The notes beneath the pieces are model-generated. The model did no database searches and was not told the DNA's origin. It worked only from the letters and a program-made list of their open reading frames with translations. A stretch of DNA of 64,000 nt, taken from assembly GCF_001528665.1 (NCBI RefSeq), contig NZ_BBYJ01000019.1, positions 62,001 through 126,000 on the forward strand, given 5' to 3'. This document shows positions 1 through 7,696 of the stretch, piece after piece. Position 1 is the first letter of the stretch, and each line of letters opens with the position of its first letter. Made by a program: the position numbers and the translations under genes. The DNA comes from Microtetraspora malaysiensis (lineage in GTDB: Bacteria > Actinomycetota > Actinomycetes > Streptosporangiales > Streptosporangiaceae).

Positions 1-2
1 CC

Positions 3-827
3 ACCCCCGCCGAGACCGGGCAGTACGCCTACTCCTTCAAGATCGAGACGCCCGGCGTGTCGGCCCTGCCGCGCTTCGCCACTGACCTGCCTGAGCATGT
101 GCAGGCCGGTGAGAGCTTCACCGGCAAGGTGACCGTCACCAACCCCGCCTCCAAGCCGCTGCGCCAGGCCTCGCTGACCCTCACCGCGCCCGAGGGCTGG
201 ACGGTGACCCCGGCGAGCACCCAGATCGGCCACCTGGCGGCCGGGGCGAGCGCCGAGGTGCCCGTCACCGTGACCGTGCCGGGCGGGGTCGAGCCTGCCG
301 CGCTGCGGATTCAGGCGACGCTCAAGACGGGCCGGCTCCGCGCGCCGTACTCGATCCCTGTCTCGGTGGTCCTGCCCAACCTGGCCCAGGGCAAGCCGGC
401 CACCCAGCAGAGCACCGGCTACGACGCTCCGGCCTCACGGGCCGTGGACGGCAACACCGACGGCGCCTTCTGGAGCGGTTCGGTCAGCCACACCGCGGAA
501 CCGGCCAAGGAGGCTTGGTGGCAGGTCGATCTGGGGGCCTCGGCCAGCCTGGACAGCGTGGAGATCTGGAACCGCACCGACTGCTGCGGTGACCGGTTGC
601 GGGACTACTGGGTGATCTCCTCCGAGCAGCCGATCACCGCGGACGGCCTGGAAGCGGCCCGCACCGCGCCGGGTGTGACCGCCGTGCACGTGCAGGAGCA
701 GGCCGGGCGGCCCAGCACGATCAAACTGCCCACCGGCACGTCCGGCCGGTACGTCCGTATCCAGCTCTCCTCGGACACCAACCCGCTGACCCTGGCCGAG
801 GTGCGGGTGAGAGGTCAATACAGCTAG
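3..827 (+). CDS. Secreted carbohydrate-active protein, C-terminal part (NEW3 + F5/8 type C domains), 5' end outside window
   Basis: The frame is open from the left edge, so the N-terminus and any catalytic domain are missing. About 274 codons are visible. Residues ~20-110 form a NEW3 beta-sandwich (motif TVTNPASKPL, then APEGWTV), a module common on alpha-galactosidases and fucosidases. Residues ~120-274 form a discoidin (F5/8 type C) domain: start NLAQGKPATQQSTGY, AVDGNTDG, WWQVDLG, ending RYVRIQL. Such proteins are exported and bind glycans. The fucosidase and fucose-catabolism genes further right suggest a role in fucosylated glycan breakdown, but the catalytic part is not visible. A strong hairpin follows the stop codon. 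Confidence 0.75.
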   Translation, partial: TPAETGQYAYSFKIETPGVSALPRFATDLPEHVQAGESFTGKVTVTNPASKPLRQASLTLTAPEGWTVTPASTQIGHLAAGASAEVPVTVTVPGGVEPAALRIQATLKTGRLRAPYSIPVSVVLPNLAQGKPATQQSTGYDAPASRAVDGNTDGAFWSGSVSHTAEPAKEAWWQVDLGASASLDSVEIWNRTDCCGDRLRDYWVISSEQPITADGLEAARTAPGVTAVHVQEQAGRPSTIKLPTGTSGRYVRIQLSSDTNPLTLAEVRVRGQYS

Positions 828-845
828 CGCAGGCAGGAACCACAA

Positions 846-897
846 GGCGCCGATCGCCGCGGTCCGCTCGTCATGAATGAGCGCGGTGATCGGCGCC
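846..897 (+). terminator. Long hairpin terminator after the glycosidase gene
   Basis: Arms at 846-861 (GGCGCCGATCGCCGCG) and 882-897 (CGCGGTGATCGGCGCC) pair at 15 of 16 positions. The 20-nt loop has a further short inner stem. It begins 18 nt after the stop at 827. There is no clear T-run, as is usual for actinobacterial terminators. Confidence 0.7.
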
Positions 898-1283
898 GAT
901 GCGCGCAACGGCAACGGAGAGAACCTGCAGGGGGCACCGAGGCTGCCGCCACCTTGCTTCGTGGACCGCGACGACGACGTACGCCGCGGCAGCGGTAGCC
1001 CGCCGGGTCCTCGCCGCATCCGGCCCGAGGGCCGCGTCCCCGCAGGGCGGGGACCAAGCGTCGCCGGCGACGGACATGCACGGAGACCTCCGACGATCGT
1101 CGTTCCGGTCCCGTTCATACACCGGAGCCATGGAGGCAACAAGGCTCGCCATCCGATGTTTTCCACCGCACGACCGGACGGCCGTGCGGGCAGATATCGG
1201 ATGCACGGACCGCATTCCATGGCATCAACCGGACATTTCGCCACATATCTAGATCACAGATCGGGCTACCTGGCGCCTAAATA
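898..1283. other. Intergenic region without a supportable gene
   Basis: I see no start with a ribosome site and no recognisable protein here. AT content rises towards the right end. Two partial matches to the 11-bp operator of the fucose regulon occur, ATCCGATGT at 1151-1159 and ATATCGGATG at 1195-1204. They may be decayed operator copies. Confidence 0.4.
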
Positions 1284-1334
1284 TTGACACGAACCCGCGG
1301 CACACATGAGCATCTCGACCAAGACATCCGATGT
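1284..1334 (+). promoter_or_regulatory. Promoter region with fucose-regulon operator ACATCCGATGT
   Basis: TTGACA at 1284-1289 is a consensus -35 box; I could not identify a clear -10. The 11-bp palindrome ACATCCGATGT lies at 1324-1334, 35 bp after the -35 box. The same palindrome occurs before the GntR gene (22100-22110) and before the fucose catabolic operon (22944-22954), the latter 32 bp after its own TTGACA. The likely ligand is the GntR/FCD protein encoded at 22153. The site precedes a dead operon remnant and then an intact sugar importer, so it probably now controls the importer. Confidence 0.65.
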
Positions 1335-1363
1335 ATGGCTGTGTACATATCGAGGGATGCGGT

Positions 1364-1624
1364 GTGAAGCTGCTGCGAGTGGGACCTGCCGGGCAGGAGA
1401 GGCCGGTGGTGATGGACGCCGCCGGAAACCTGCGCGACATCGGAGAGCCCGAGATCGACGGGCTCGGGCGGCAGCGGCAGACGGTGGGGGCAGGCGTGCG
1501 CTCCCGGATCGTGTCCCTGGAGTGCTCGCGCGGGTGGTCGACCGCCCCCGAGAGGCCCGAGTTCGGCGGAATCCTCGCCGTCGACGGCGGCATGCACGGC
1601 CTCCGGCTCCGGCCCGGCAACTGA
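1364..1624 (+). pseudogene. Collapsed fucose catabolic operon remnant (FAH N-terminus + FAH C-terminus + SDR C-terminus)
   Basis: This 86-codon frame stitches pieces of three genes that are intact at 22975-25870. It starts with GTG at 1364 behind the same AGGGATGCGRT leader as the intact FAH gene. The first ~30 residues (KLLRVGPAGQERPVV, then DIGEPEIDG) match the FAH N-terminus. The frame then jumps directly to the FAH C-terminus ([13 protein letters not shown]) across the short sequence gagatcgacgg, which occurs at both places in the intact gene. After an unassigned stretch it ends with the SDR C-terminus (LAVDGGMHGLRLRP). The fuconate dehydratase and most of the SDR are gone. It is probably not a functional enzyme, though it stays open as a leader ORF 36 bp before the importer. 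Confidence 0.8.
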
Positions 1625-1660
1625 AACACCCCCACCCCCTGAGGAAGCAGAGGCGAAACG

Positions 1661-2701
1661 ATGAGGTTCGGCCCCGTGGTCGCAGGAGCGGCCCTCTTGA
1701 CGATTATCACCGCGTGCGGCTCCGCCGGCGATGACGCCGCAACGGGCGGTGGCAGTGGCACGGCCTCAGGGGGGAAGGTCGGCATCGACTTCCCCCGGGC
1801 GGACTCCGACTTCTGGAACTCCTACAGCAAGTACGTGCCGCAGATGGCGGGCGAGCTCAAGGTCGAGCTGATGAACCCGACCAACTCGCAGAACGATGTG
1901 GCCAAGCTGGTCGCCAACACGCAGGCGCTGATCAGCCAGGGCGCCAAGGTGATCGTCATGGCCCCCCAGGACACCGGGGCCATCGCCTCCACCCTCCAGC
2001 AGCTCGAGAACAAGAAGATCCCGGTCGTCTCCGTCGACACCCGCCCCGACAAGGGCAAGGTTTACATGGTCGTACGCGCCGACAACAAGGCGTACGGCAC
2101 CAAGGCGTGCGAGTTCCTCGGTGAGAAGCTCGGCGGCAAGGGCAAGGTCGTCCAGCTCATGGGCGCGCTCAGCTCGATCAACGGCCGCGACCGGGCCGAG
2201 GCGTTCCGCGAGTGCATGAAGACGAAGTTCCCCGGGATCACCGTCTTCGACGAGCCGACCGAGTGGGAGGGCAGCAAGGCCGCGTCCATGCTGCAGACCC
2301 GCCTGGAGCAGAACCCCGACATCAAGGGCGTGTACATGCACGCGGGCGGCGTCCACCTGGCCCCGACGCTGCAGGTGCTCAAGGCCAAGGGCCTGCTCGT
2401 CCAGCCGGACGACCCCAAGCACGTGTTCGTCGTGTCCAACGACGGCATCCCGCAGGAGTTCGACGCGATCCGCAAGGGCGAGATCGACGCGACCGTCTCC
2501 CAGCCCGCCGACCTGTACGCGAAGTACGCGCTCTTCTACGCCAAGGCCGCCGCCGAGGGCACGACGTTCCAGCCCGGCCCGACCGACCACGACAGCACGA
2601 TCATCTCGCTGCCGAACGGCCTGGAGGACCAGCTCCCCGCTCCCCTGGTCACCAAGGACAACGTGGACGACCAGAACCTCTGGGGCAACCAGGTCAAATG
2701 A
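1661..2701 (+). CDS. Sugar ABC transporter substrate-binding lipoprotein (RbsB/periplasmic-binding family 4)
   Basis: 346 aa. The N-terminus has a Sec signal and lipobox ending ITAC at residue ~19, so the mature protein is a lipid-anchored solute receptor on the outer face of the membrane. The body has the RbsB-type type I periplasmic-binding fold with typical segments (VIVMAPQDTGAI, PVVSVDTRPDKG, VVSNDGIPQEFDAI). It delivers a sugar to the ATPase and permease genes that follow with ATGA and GTGA overlaps. The preceding operon remnant and operator point to L-fucose or a fucose-containing sugar as substrate (inference). The ATG at 1661 follows a GAGGCGA-like ribosome site. Confidence 0.9.
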   Translation: MRFGPVVAGAALLTIITACGSAGDDAATGGGSGTASGGKVGIDFPRADSDFWNSYSKYVPQMAGELKVELMNPTNSQNDVAKLVANTQALISQGAKVIVMAPQDTGAIASTLQQLENKKIPVVSVDTRPDKGKVYMVVRADNKAYGTKACEFLGEKLGGKGKVVQLMGALSSINGRDRAEAFRECMKTKFPGITVFDEPTEWEGSKAASMLQTRLEQNPDIKGVYMHAGGVHLAPTLQVLKAKGLLVQPDDPKHVFVVSNDGIPQEFDAIRKGEIDATVSQPADLYAKYALFYAKAAAEGTTFQPGPTDHDSTIISLPNGLEDQLPAPLVTKDNVDDQNLWGNQVK

Positions 2702-4179
2702 GCGTTCACGTCGAAGCCAGGAACGTCGTCAAGCGGTTCGGGCCCACCGTCGCGCTGAACGGCGCGGGCATCTCCATCGCCGAGGGCGAGACGCACGCAC
2801 TCCTCGGCAGGAACGGCGCGGGCAAGTCCACCCTGGTGTCGATCCTGACCGGGCTGCAGGCTCAGGACGAGGGCGAGGTGCTGTTCTCGGGAGAGGCGGC
2901 GCCCGCCCTCGCCGACCGGGACGCGTGGCGGCGGCGGGTCGCCTGCGTCTACCAGAAGTCGACGATCATCCCCACGCTGACCGTCGCGGAGAACCTCTTC
3001 CTCAACCGGCAGCGGACGTCCGGCAGGCTCATCCGCTGGGGCGCCGTGCGCCGCGAGGCCCGCGAGGTCCTCGAACGGTATGGCGTGGACGTCGACGCGG
3101 GCGCGCTCGCCGGCGACCTCGGGGTCGAGCAGCGTCAGCTCGTCGAGATCGCCCGCGCGCTGTCGTTCGGCGCGCGGTTCATCATCCTCGACGAGCCGAC
3201 CGCCCAGCTCGACGGCCCGGCCATCGAGCGGCTCTTCGAGCGCATGCGCGCGCTGCGCGAGCAGGGCGTCACGATGATGTACATCTCCCACCACCTGGAC
3301 GAGGTGTACGAGATCTGCCAGAGCGTCACGGTCTTCCGTGACGCCCGGCACGTCCTGACCCGGCCGGTGGCCGAGCTGCCGCACGACGAACTGGTCGCCG
3401 CGATGACCGGCGAGGCCACCGCCGCCTACGAGCCCAGGTCCCGTACGGCGGGCGACTCGGTCGCGATCTCCGCGGCCGGGCTGTCCCTGCGGGACCGCTA
3501 CCAGGACGTGGCGCTCGACGTGCGGGCGGGCGAACTGGTCGGCCTCGCCGGGTCGGGCAGCAGCGGCAAGGTCGGGCTGGCCGAGACGCTGGTCGGGCTC
3601 CGCCGGGCCGACAGCGGCACGATCAGGATCAACGGCGTCGCCGTCAGGCCGGGGGACGTGCCGTCCGCGCTGCGGGCGGGTCTCGGGTTCGTCCCCCAGG
3701 ATCGGCACCGCGAGGGGTTCGTGCCGCTGTTGTCGATCGCCGAGAACGCCACCCTGCCGATCGCGCACAAGCTCGGCAGGTTCGGCACCGTGTTCCCATC
3801 CCGGCGACGGGCCCGCGCCGTACGGATGATCGAGGATCTGGACATCAAGACCGAGGGACCGGAGCAGCCCGTCGGCGACCTGTCCGGCGGCAACGCGCAG
3901 AAGGTCGTGCTCGCCCGGGCGCTGTCCGACTCCCCCGCCGCGCTGGTGGTGATCAACCCGACCGCCGGGGTCGACGTGAAGGCGAAACAGTCCCTGCTCG
4001 GCGCGGTCGAGGACGCGGTCGGGCGGGGCGCCGGCGCGCTGCTGGTCTCCGACGAGCTCGACGACCTGCGGATCTGCGACCGGGTGCTGGTGATGTTCCA
4101 CGGCAGGGTGGTCAGGGACGTGCCGCGCGGCTGGTCCGACCAGCAGCTCGTGGCCGTGATGGAAGGCATGGAAGAGTGA
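2698..4179 (+). CDS. Sugar ABC transporter ATP-binding protein, double cassette (RbsA/MglA type)
   Basis: 493 aa from ATG 2698, which overlaps the stop of the binding-protein gene (ATGA). Cassette 1 is intact: Walker A GRNGAGKST, Q-loop region VYQKST, signature LGVEQRQLVEIARAL, Walker B IILDEPTAQLD. Cassette 2 has a degenerate Walker A (GSGSSGKVG), a good signature LSGGNAQKVVLARAL, but a Walker B reading LVVINPTAGVDV, so both the Walker B Asp and the catalytic Glu are replaced (DEPT becomes INPT). It energises import of the sugar bound by the upstream lipoprotein. Only the first site is expected to hydrolyse ATP. Confidence 0.92.
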   Translation: MSVHVEARNVVKRFGPTVALNGAGISIAEGETHALLGRNGAGKSTLVSILTGLQAQDEGEVLFSGEAAPALADRDAWRRRVACVYQKSTIIPTLTVAENLFLNRQRTSGRLIRWGAVRREAREVLERYGVDVDAGALAGDLGVEQRQLVEIARALSFGARFIILDEPTAQLDGPAIERLFERMRALREQGVTMMYISHHLDEVYEICQSVTVFRDARHVLTRPVAELPHDELVAAMTGEATAAYEPRSRTAGDSVAISAAGLSLRDRYQDVALDVRAGELVGLAGSGSSGKVGLAETLVGLRRADSGTIRINGVAVRPGDVPSALRAGLGFVPQDRHREGFVPLLSIAENATLPIAHKLGRFGTVFPSRRRARAVRMIEDLDIKTEGPEQPVGDLSGGNAQKVVLARALSDSPAALVVINPTAGVDVKAKQSLLGAVEDAVGRGAGALLVSDELDDLRICDRVLVMFHGRVVRDVPRGWSDQQLVAVMEGMEE

Positions 4180-5198
4180 GTACAGCGACCCCCTCGGCAA
4201 CACCGTCCCCGCCGCCGGCGGCGGCCCCGGCGGGACGTCTCCGCGCGGGCGCGGGGCTGCGGCTCGGCCGCTTCCGCGACCTGACGCTGGTGCCGGTCAT
4301 CGTCGTCCTTCTGGTGGTGGGCGCGTTCGTGGACCCGGTGTTCCTCACCGTGGGCAACCTCACGAACGTGCTCCAGCAGCAGTCCGCGCTGGCCCTGGTC
4401 GTGCTGGCCGAGGCGATGATCCTCATCGCGGGCAAGTTCGACCTGTCCCTCGAGTCGACCGTCGGCATGGCTCCCGCCATCACCGTGCTGGTGATCCCGG
4501 CGACGGCGGGCGGCTCGGGGCTGCTCGCGATCCCGCTGTGCCTGCTCATCGGGGCCGCGATCGGCGCGTTCAACGGCTTCCTGATCCTCAAGTTCCAGCT
4601 TTCGGCATTCGTCGTCACGCTCGCCATGATGATCGTGGTCCACGGGCTGCACCTCGGCCTGACCGGCGGCAAGAGCCTGTTCGAGCTGCCAGAGTCGATC
4701 ATGTATCTGGGCGGCGCCACCTGGCTCGGCGTGCCCGCGTCGATCTGGATCGCCGCCGTGCTGTTCGCCGCCGGGATCGTCGGGCTGCGCTACTTCAGGG
4801 CGGGGCGCGCGCTGTACGCGATCGGCGGGAACCCGGACGCGGCGCGGGCGGCGGGCATCCGCGTGGACCGGGTGTTGTGGACGGTGTTCGTCATCGGCGG
4901 CGCGCTCGCCGCCCTCGCGGGCGTCCTGGAGACCGGCCGTCTCGGCGGCATCAGCGCCAACCAGGGCGTCGGCTGGATCTTCATGGTGTTCGCGGCGTCC
5001 GTCATCGGCGGCGTCAGCATGGACGGCGGCAAGGGCACGGTCCTCGGGGCGCTCACCGGCGTCCTGGTCATCGGCCTGGTCGAGAACGTCCTCACGCTGA
5101 AGGGCGTGCCGGGCGAGTGGAAGCAGCTCGTCTACGGCGGCATCATCCTCGTCGCCCTCATGATCAGCCGGGTGGCCGGCGGGAAGGCGCAGGACTGA
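4176..5198 (+). CDS. Sugar ABC transporter permease (RbsC family)
   Basis: 340 aa. The GTG at 4176 overlaps the ATPase stop (GTGA). About eight to ten hydrophobic membrane segments follow a short Ala/Pro-rich cytoplasmic N-terminus. Family features include LAEAMILIAGKFDLSLESTV, GIRVDRVLWTVFVIGG and AASVIGGVSMDGGKGTVLG. It forms the membrane channel of the three-gene importer. No sugar kinase or isomerase accompanies it, which fits a non-phosphorylating catabolic route such as the fucose pathway at 22975-27780. Confidence 0.92.
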   Translation: MSTATPSATPSPPPAAAPAGRLRAGAGLRLGRFRDLTLVPVIVVLLVVGAFVDPVFLTVGNLTNVLQQQSALALVVLAEAMILIAGKFDLSLESTVGMAPAITVLVIPATAGGSGLLAIPLCLLIGAAIGAFNGFLILKFQLSAFVVTLAMMIVVHGLHLGLTGGKSLFELPESIMYLGGATWLGVPASIWIAAVLFAAGIVGLRYFRAGRALYAIGGNPDAARAAGIRVDRVLWTVFVIGGALAALAGVLETGRLGGISANQGVGWIFMVFAASVIGGVSMDGGKGTVLGALTGVLVIGLVENVLTLKGVPGEWKQLVYGGIILVALMISRVAGGKAQD

Positions 5199-5374
5199 TG
5201 ACCGCCCCGCGGCCCACCGCGGACCGGGGCCCGGGCGCGAGCGCCGAAGACCGCGGTGGCGTTATGGAGTGACTTCGTGTGGAACCGCACCCTCCGAGGG
5301 GGCGTGCTCCGACAACGGCGGTGAGGCGAGCGAGCCCTGGTCCGCAGGATGAAGATCACCGTAAGGTGATGGTC

Positions 5375-6271
5375 ATGGACTGGGTCGAGCGGGTCGCCGA
5401 CATCCGGCGCTGGGCGCGGGGCGGCGAACGCGCTCCGCACAAGCCTCTCCTGCTGCTCTACGCACTCGGCCGCTTCCAACACCACGGCGGCGGCCCGATC
5501 CCGTTCAGCACAGCGGAAGCGGATCTCAAGCGCCTGCTCAAGGAGTTCGGACCGCCACGGGACACCAGCCCCGGTTACCCGTTCCACCACCTGACCAACG
5601 ACGGCGTCTGGCTCGTCGACACCGTTCACGGCCCGGGCAGTCCCGGGCCGGAACTCGGCCGACTACGGGCCGCCCAAGCCTCCGGCCGGCTCCATCCCGA
5701 CCTCCTGCGAGCGCTGTCCGAAGACTCCCATCTGGTCGTACGCCTTGCCCGCTATCTCCTCGACACCAATTTCGAACCGTCTCTCCACGCCGACATCTGC
5801 CAACTCACCGGCCTCGACCTGGAAGCACACGGCGCAGCCGACCCGGTGAACGTCCAGGCGCGTTCGACGGCCCGGCGCGACCCCGCCTTCCGCGAGAACG
5901 TCCTCATTGCCTACGAGTACTGCTGCGCGTTCTGCGAGTACGACGGCTGGCTGGACGGCACCGCCGTCGGCCTCGACGCCGCCCACGTCCGCTGGTGGGC
6001 GTTCGACGGACCCGACGACGTCACCAACGGCCTGTGTCTGTGCGCGATCCACCACAAACTCGTCGACAAGGGCGTCCTCGGCCTGACCCCCGACCGGACG
6101 ATCAGTGTCTCCGCGAGGTTCGTCGGCCGAACGTCGGCGGCCAAGGAGGTGGTCCTCGCCCTGGCCGAACGCCCCGCCCGCGCCCCACAACCGGGGCTCG
6201 CCCCTGTCGACACCGCGCACATCGAATGGCATCGACGCCAAGTCTTCCGCGCCCCCGCCCGCAGCGGATAA
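5375..6271 (+). CDS. Phosphorothioate-DNA-dependent HNH restriction endonuclease (type IV)
   Basis: 298 aa from ATG 5375, preceded by AAGGTG; an earlier in-frame GTG at 5279 would add a tail that does not look coding. The N-terminal half resembles the sulfur-binding domain of ScoMcrA-type enzymes (WVERVADIRRWARGGERAPH, KPLLLLYALGRFQ, YPFHHLTNDGVW). The C-terminal half is an HNH nuclease: CCAFCEYD, AAHVRWWAFDGPDDVTNGL, LCAIHHKLVDKG. Such proteins cleave DNA bearing phosphorothioate backbone modification, a defence against incoming modified DNA. No dnd genes lie nearby, so it is a solitary restriction gene. Confidence 0.85.
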   Translation: MDWVERVADIRRWARGGERAPHKPLLLLYALGRFQHHGGGPIPFSTAEADLKRLLKEFGPPRDTSPGYPFHHLTNDGVWLVDTVHGPGSPGPELGRLRAAQASGRLHPDLLRALSEDSHLVVRLARYLLDTNFEPSLHADICQLTGLDLEAHGAADPVNVQARSTARRDPAFRENVLIAYEYCCAFCEYDGWLDGTAVGLDAAHVRWWAFDGPDDVTNGLCLCAIHHKLVDKGVLGLTPDRTISVSARFVGRTSAAKEVVLALAERPARAPQPGLAPVDTAHIEWHRRQVFRAPARSG

Positions 6272-6367
6272 CAGCTCTCCACCGACGTCGACGAGGCATC
6301 CCGTACAACCATGCACGTCGTCCTGACCATCAGGACGCCCCCGGCGCAGGCGGGACCCGGTGGCCGG

Positions 6368-6591
6368 TCACGCACCTTCGTCGTTGCGCCGGAACTCGTG
6401 CACGACTTCGATCAGCCCGACGATATGGGCGTTGAACTCGGCCAACTCCTCGGCGGGGACCCACAGTTCGAGGATGCCCCTGGCCGAGCTTCCGGGTTGA
6501 CCACGGCCCCGATCTCAAACTCCAGCCGAACCGATCAGCCAGCCACCAGATAGGCGCGAAAGATCGAGGTTAAGTTCGGTGAGTTCGTCAT
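6368..6591 (-). pseudogene. Small degraded ORF with internal TGA and frameshift
   Basis: Starts at ATG 6591-6589, seven bases after the stop of the secreted-protein gene on the same strand. The first 18 codons end at an in-frame TGA (FRAYLVAG-stop); the same frame continues as SVRLEFEIGAVVNPEA, then a frame change leads to RGILELWVPAEELAEFNAHI and a normal stop at 6368. Amino-acid composition and third-base GC look coding in all three pieces. I read it as a roughly 75-codon hypothetical gene inactivated by a nonsense change and an indel. The family is not recognised. Confidence 0.5.
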
Positions 6592-6597
6592 TTTACT

Positions 6598-7245
6598 TCA
6601 GAACATTGACAATGTGCGCGTCCAAGGCGCGGGTGATTTCCAGAAAATCCCCCTTGGCACGTCCACCGATTTCCCGTCATCTATATAGTCGTTCAAGGTC
6701 AGCTCGACGACAAATTGCGAATAGCGCCCTCTGAACACCCAGCGCCTGCAGGTGTCGGCGGGGACACGCCAGGCGCCGATACACGAGACGGCGGCGGCTG
6801 GCGCCCCCAGGCGAAGATCCGATATGTCCTCACGCTTTATCGCCCCAAAGTCCGAATCGTTGAACTGCCTGCCCTGAGGTGCGGCGTCGAACTCCGCCTG
6901 AGCCTCCTCCGGGGTCTCGTAGGTCAGGATTCTCTCGATCAGCGCGGAGTCGCCCTCACGCGTTCTTCCCCAAGAACGTATGACTTCCTCACGGGCGCCG
7001 AAGTGGGAAAGCCGGTGATCCCCAGTCACGTCTTCCTGTAGGACAGCGACCGAATCAGATATCGAAGAAGGCCGGGGAAGGTCACGATCGTCGATGAGCA
7101 GCCTTTCCGCTGGCACGGACGCGGCCACGAAGGACGCCTCCACTGCCGATGGCTCCCGTGCGAAAGCCAGCACGGACACCAGGACCACCGCGGCGGTCGC
7201 GCCGAAGGCCAGGAACGGCTTCCAAGCTCTCACACTATCTCCCAC
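6598..7245 (-). CDS. Secreted or membrane-anchored hypothetical protein
   Basis: 215 aa. Residues ~10-30 form a single hydrophobic segment (FLAFGATAAVVLVSVLAFA) without a lipobox, followed by a soluble domain with two cysteines (VSCIGAWR and DTCRRWVFR), possibly a disulfide. No enzyme motif is visible. The pattern resembles uncharacterised actinobacterial exported proteins of ~200 aa. A small degraded ORF follows directly on the same strand. The AT-rich stretch 7250-7330 upstream probably holds the promoter. Confidence 0.6.
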   Translation of the reverse strand: MGDSVRAWKPFLAFGATAAVVLVSVLAFAREPSAVEASFVAASVPAERLLIDDRDLPRPSSISDSVAVLQEDVTGDHRLSHFGAREEVIRSWGRTREGDSALIERILTYETPEEAQAEFDAAPQGRQFNDSDFGAIKREDISDLRLGAPAAAVSCIGAWRVPADTCRRWVFRGRYSQFVVELTLNDYIDDGKSVDVPRGIFWKSPAPWTRTLSMF

Positions 7246-7364
7246 AGCCCTTGACTTGGCCGGCCGTTTCGTGACAGTAAATTGGTATATATTCGCTTAT
7301 CTTTCTCACGACATCCCCCACAGTCAGGGTCCTCGGATCTCTCCCCACCTGAACCAAGGTTTGA

Positions 7365-7535
7365 CAGAGGTCAACTCCCAAGGCCCCCGGCTTCTTCGCC
7401 TCGACCTATACCTCCTCTGATGGCCGCCTACAGTTCGCCGTGTCCATGACACTGGCCATGGACAATGACGAGCGCATGACCGCGGACCAACGCATCACCA
7501 ACGCCCTCAAATCGGTGTTCTGCCCCGCGATTTAA
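7365..7535 (+). pseudogene. 3' fragment of a serine hydrolase/beta-lactamase-like gene
   Basis: The frame from 7365 to TAA 7533-7535 reads like a protein C-terminus: GFFASTYTSSDGRLQFAVS, then a charged helix and LKSVFCPAI. The pattern SSDGR-QFAVSMTL followed by a terminal LxxxFC resembles the end of serine-hydrolase (DD-peptidase/beta-lactamase) exoproteins. An in-frame stop lies immediately upstream at 7362-7364 and no start is present, so this is a truncated remnant. Confidence 0.45.
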
Positions 7536-7540
7536 GCCGC

Positions 7541-7580
7541 TAATGGCCCGACGATCACGGCCGTGATCGTCAGGCCATTA
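7541..7580. repeat. 40-bp near-perfect inverted repeat without a loop
   Basis: Arms TAATGGCCCGACGATCACGG (7541-7560) and its complement (7561-7580) match at 19 of 20 positions, with no spacer. The right arm runs into the 101-nt direct repeat starting at 7574. It could serve as a bidirectional terminator between the fragment ending at 7535 and the leftward secreted-protein gene ending at 7697, or be a recombination or integration relic. Confidence 0.7.
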
Positions 7581-7674
7581 AGGGCGGTCGACAGGGGGCA
7601 GTCACGGTCGCTCGCGGTCTGCCCCCTGCCCAGGTCGCGGCCGCCCCCCTTGGCGATCAGGCCGATTTGCAAGC
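7574..7674. repeat. 101-nt direct repeat, left copy
   Basis: Aligns without gaps to 8271-8371 at 82 of 101 positions, by hand count. The two copies bracket the sapA-like gene. On the minus strand both copies are open in the same frame and give similar peptides (LQIGLI, then QTASDRD or QSASDHD, then TALNG). Confidence 0.8.
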
Positions 7675-7696
7675 AGGATGTCAGGAGGCGTTGGGG

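Noticed and set aside
435-1244. Long minus-strand open frame opposite the discoidin domain
   Set aside because: It is antisense to a clear protein domain and its sequence is Arg/Gly/Pro-rich without any recognisable motif; typical of high-GC shadow frames.
2536-4203. 555-codon minus-strand frame opposite the sugar ATPase
   Set aside because: The opposite strand has full ABC ATPase motifs with operon overlaps; the antisense frame shows only composition artefacts.
5207-5222. CCGCGG-ccca-CCGCGG hairpin after the importer
   Set aside because: Six-base stem of pure GC is expected often by chance at this base composition; not listed as a terminator.
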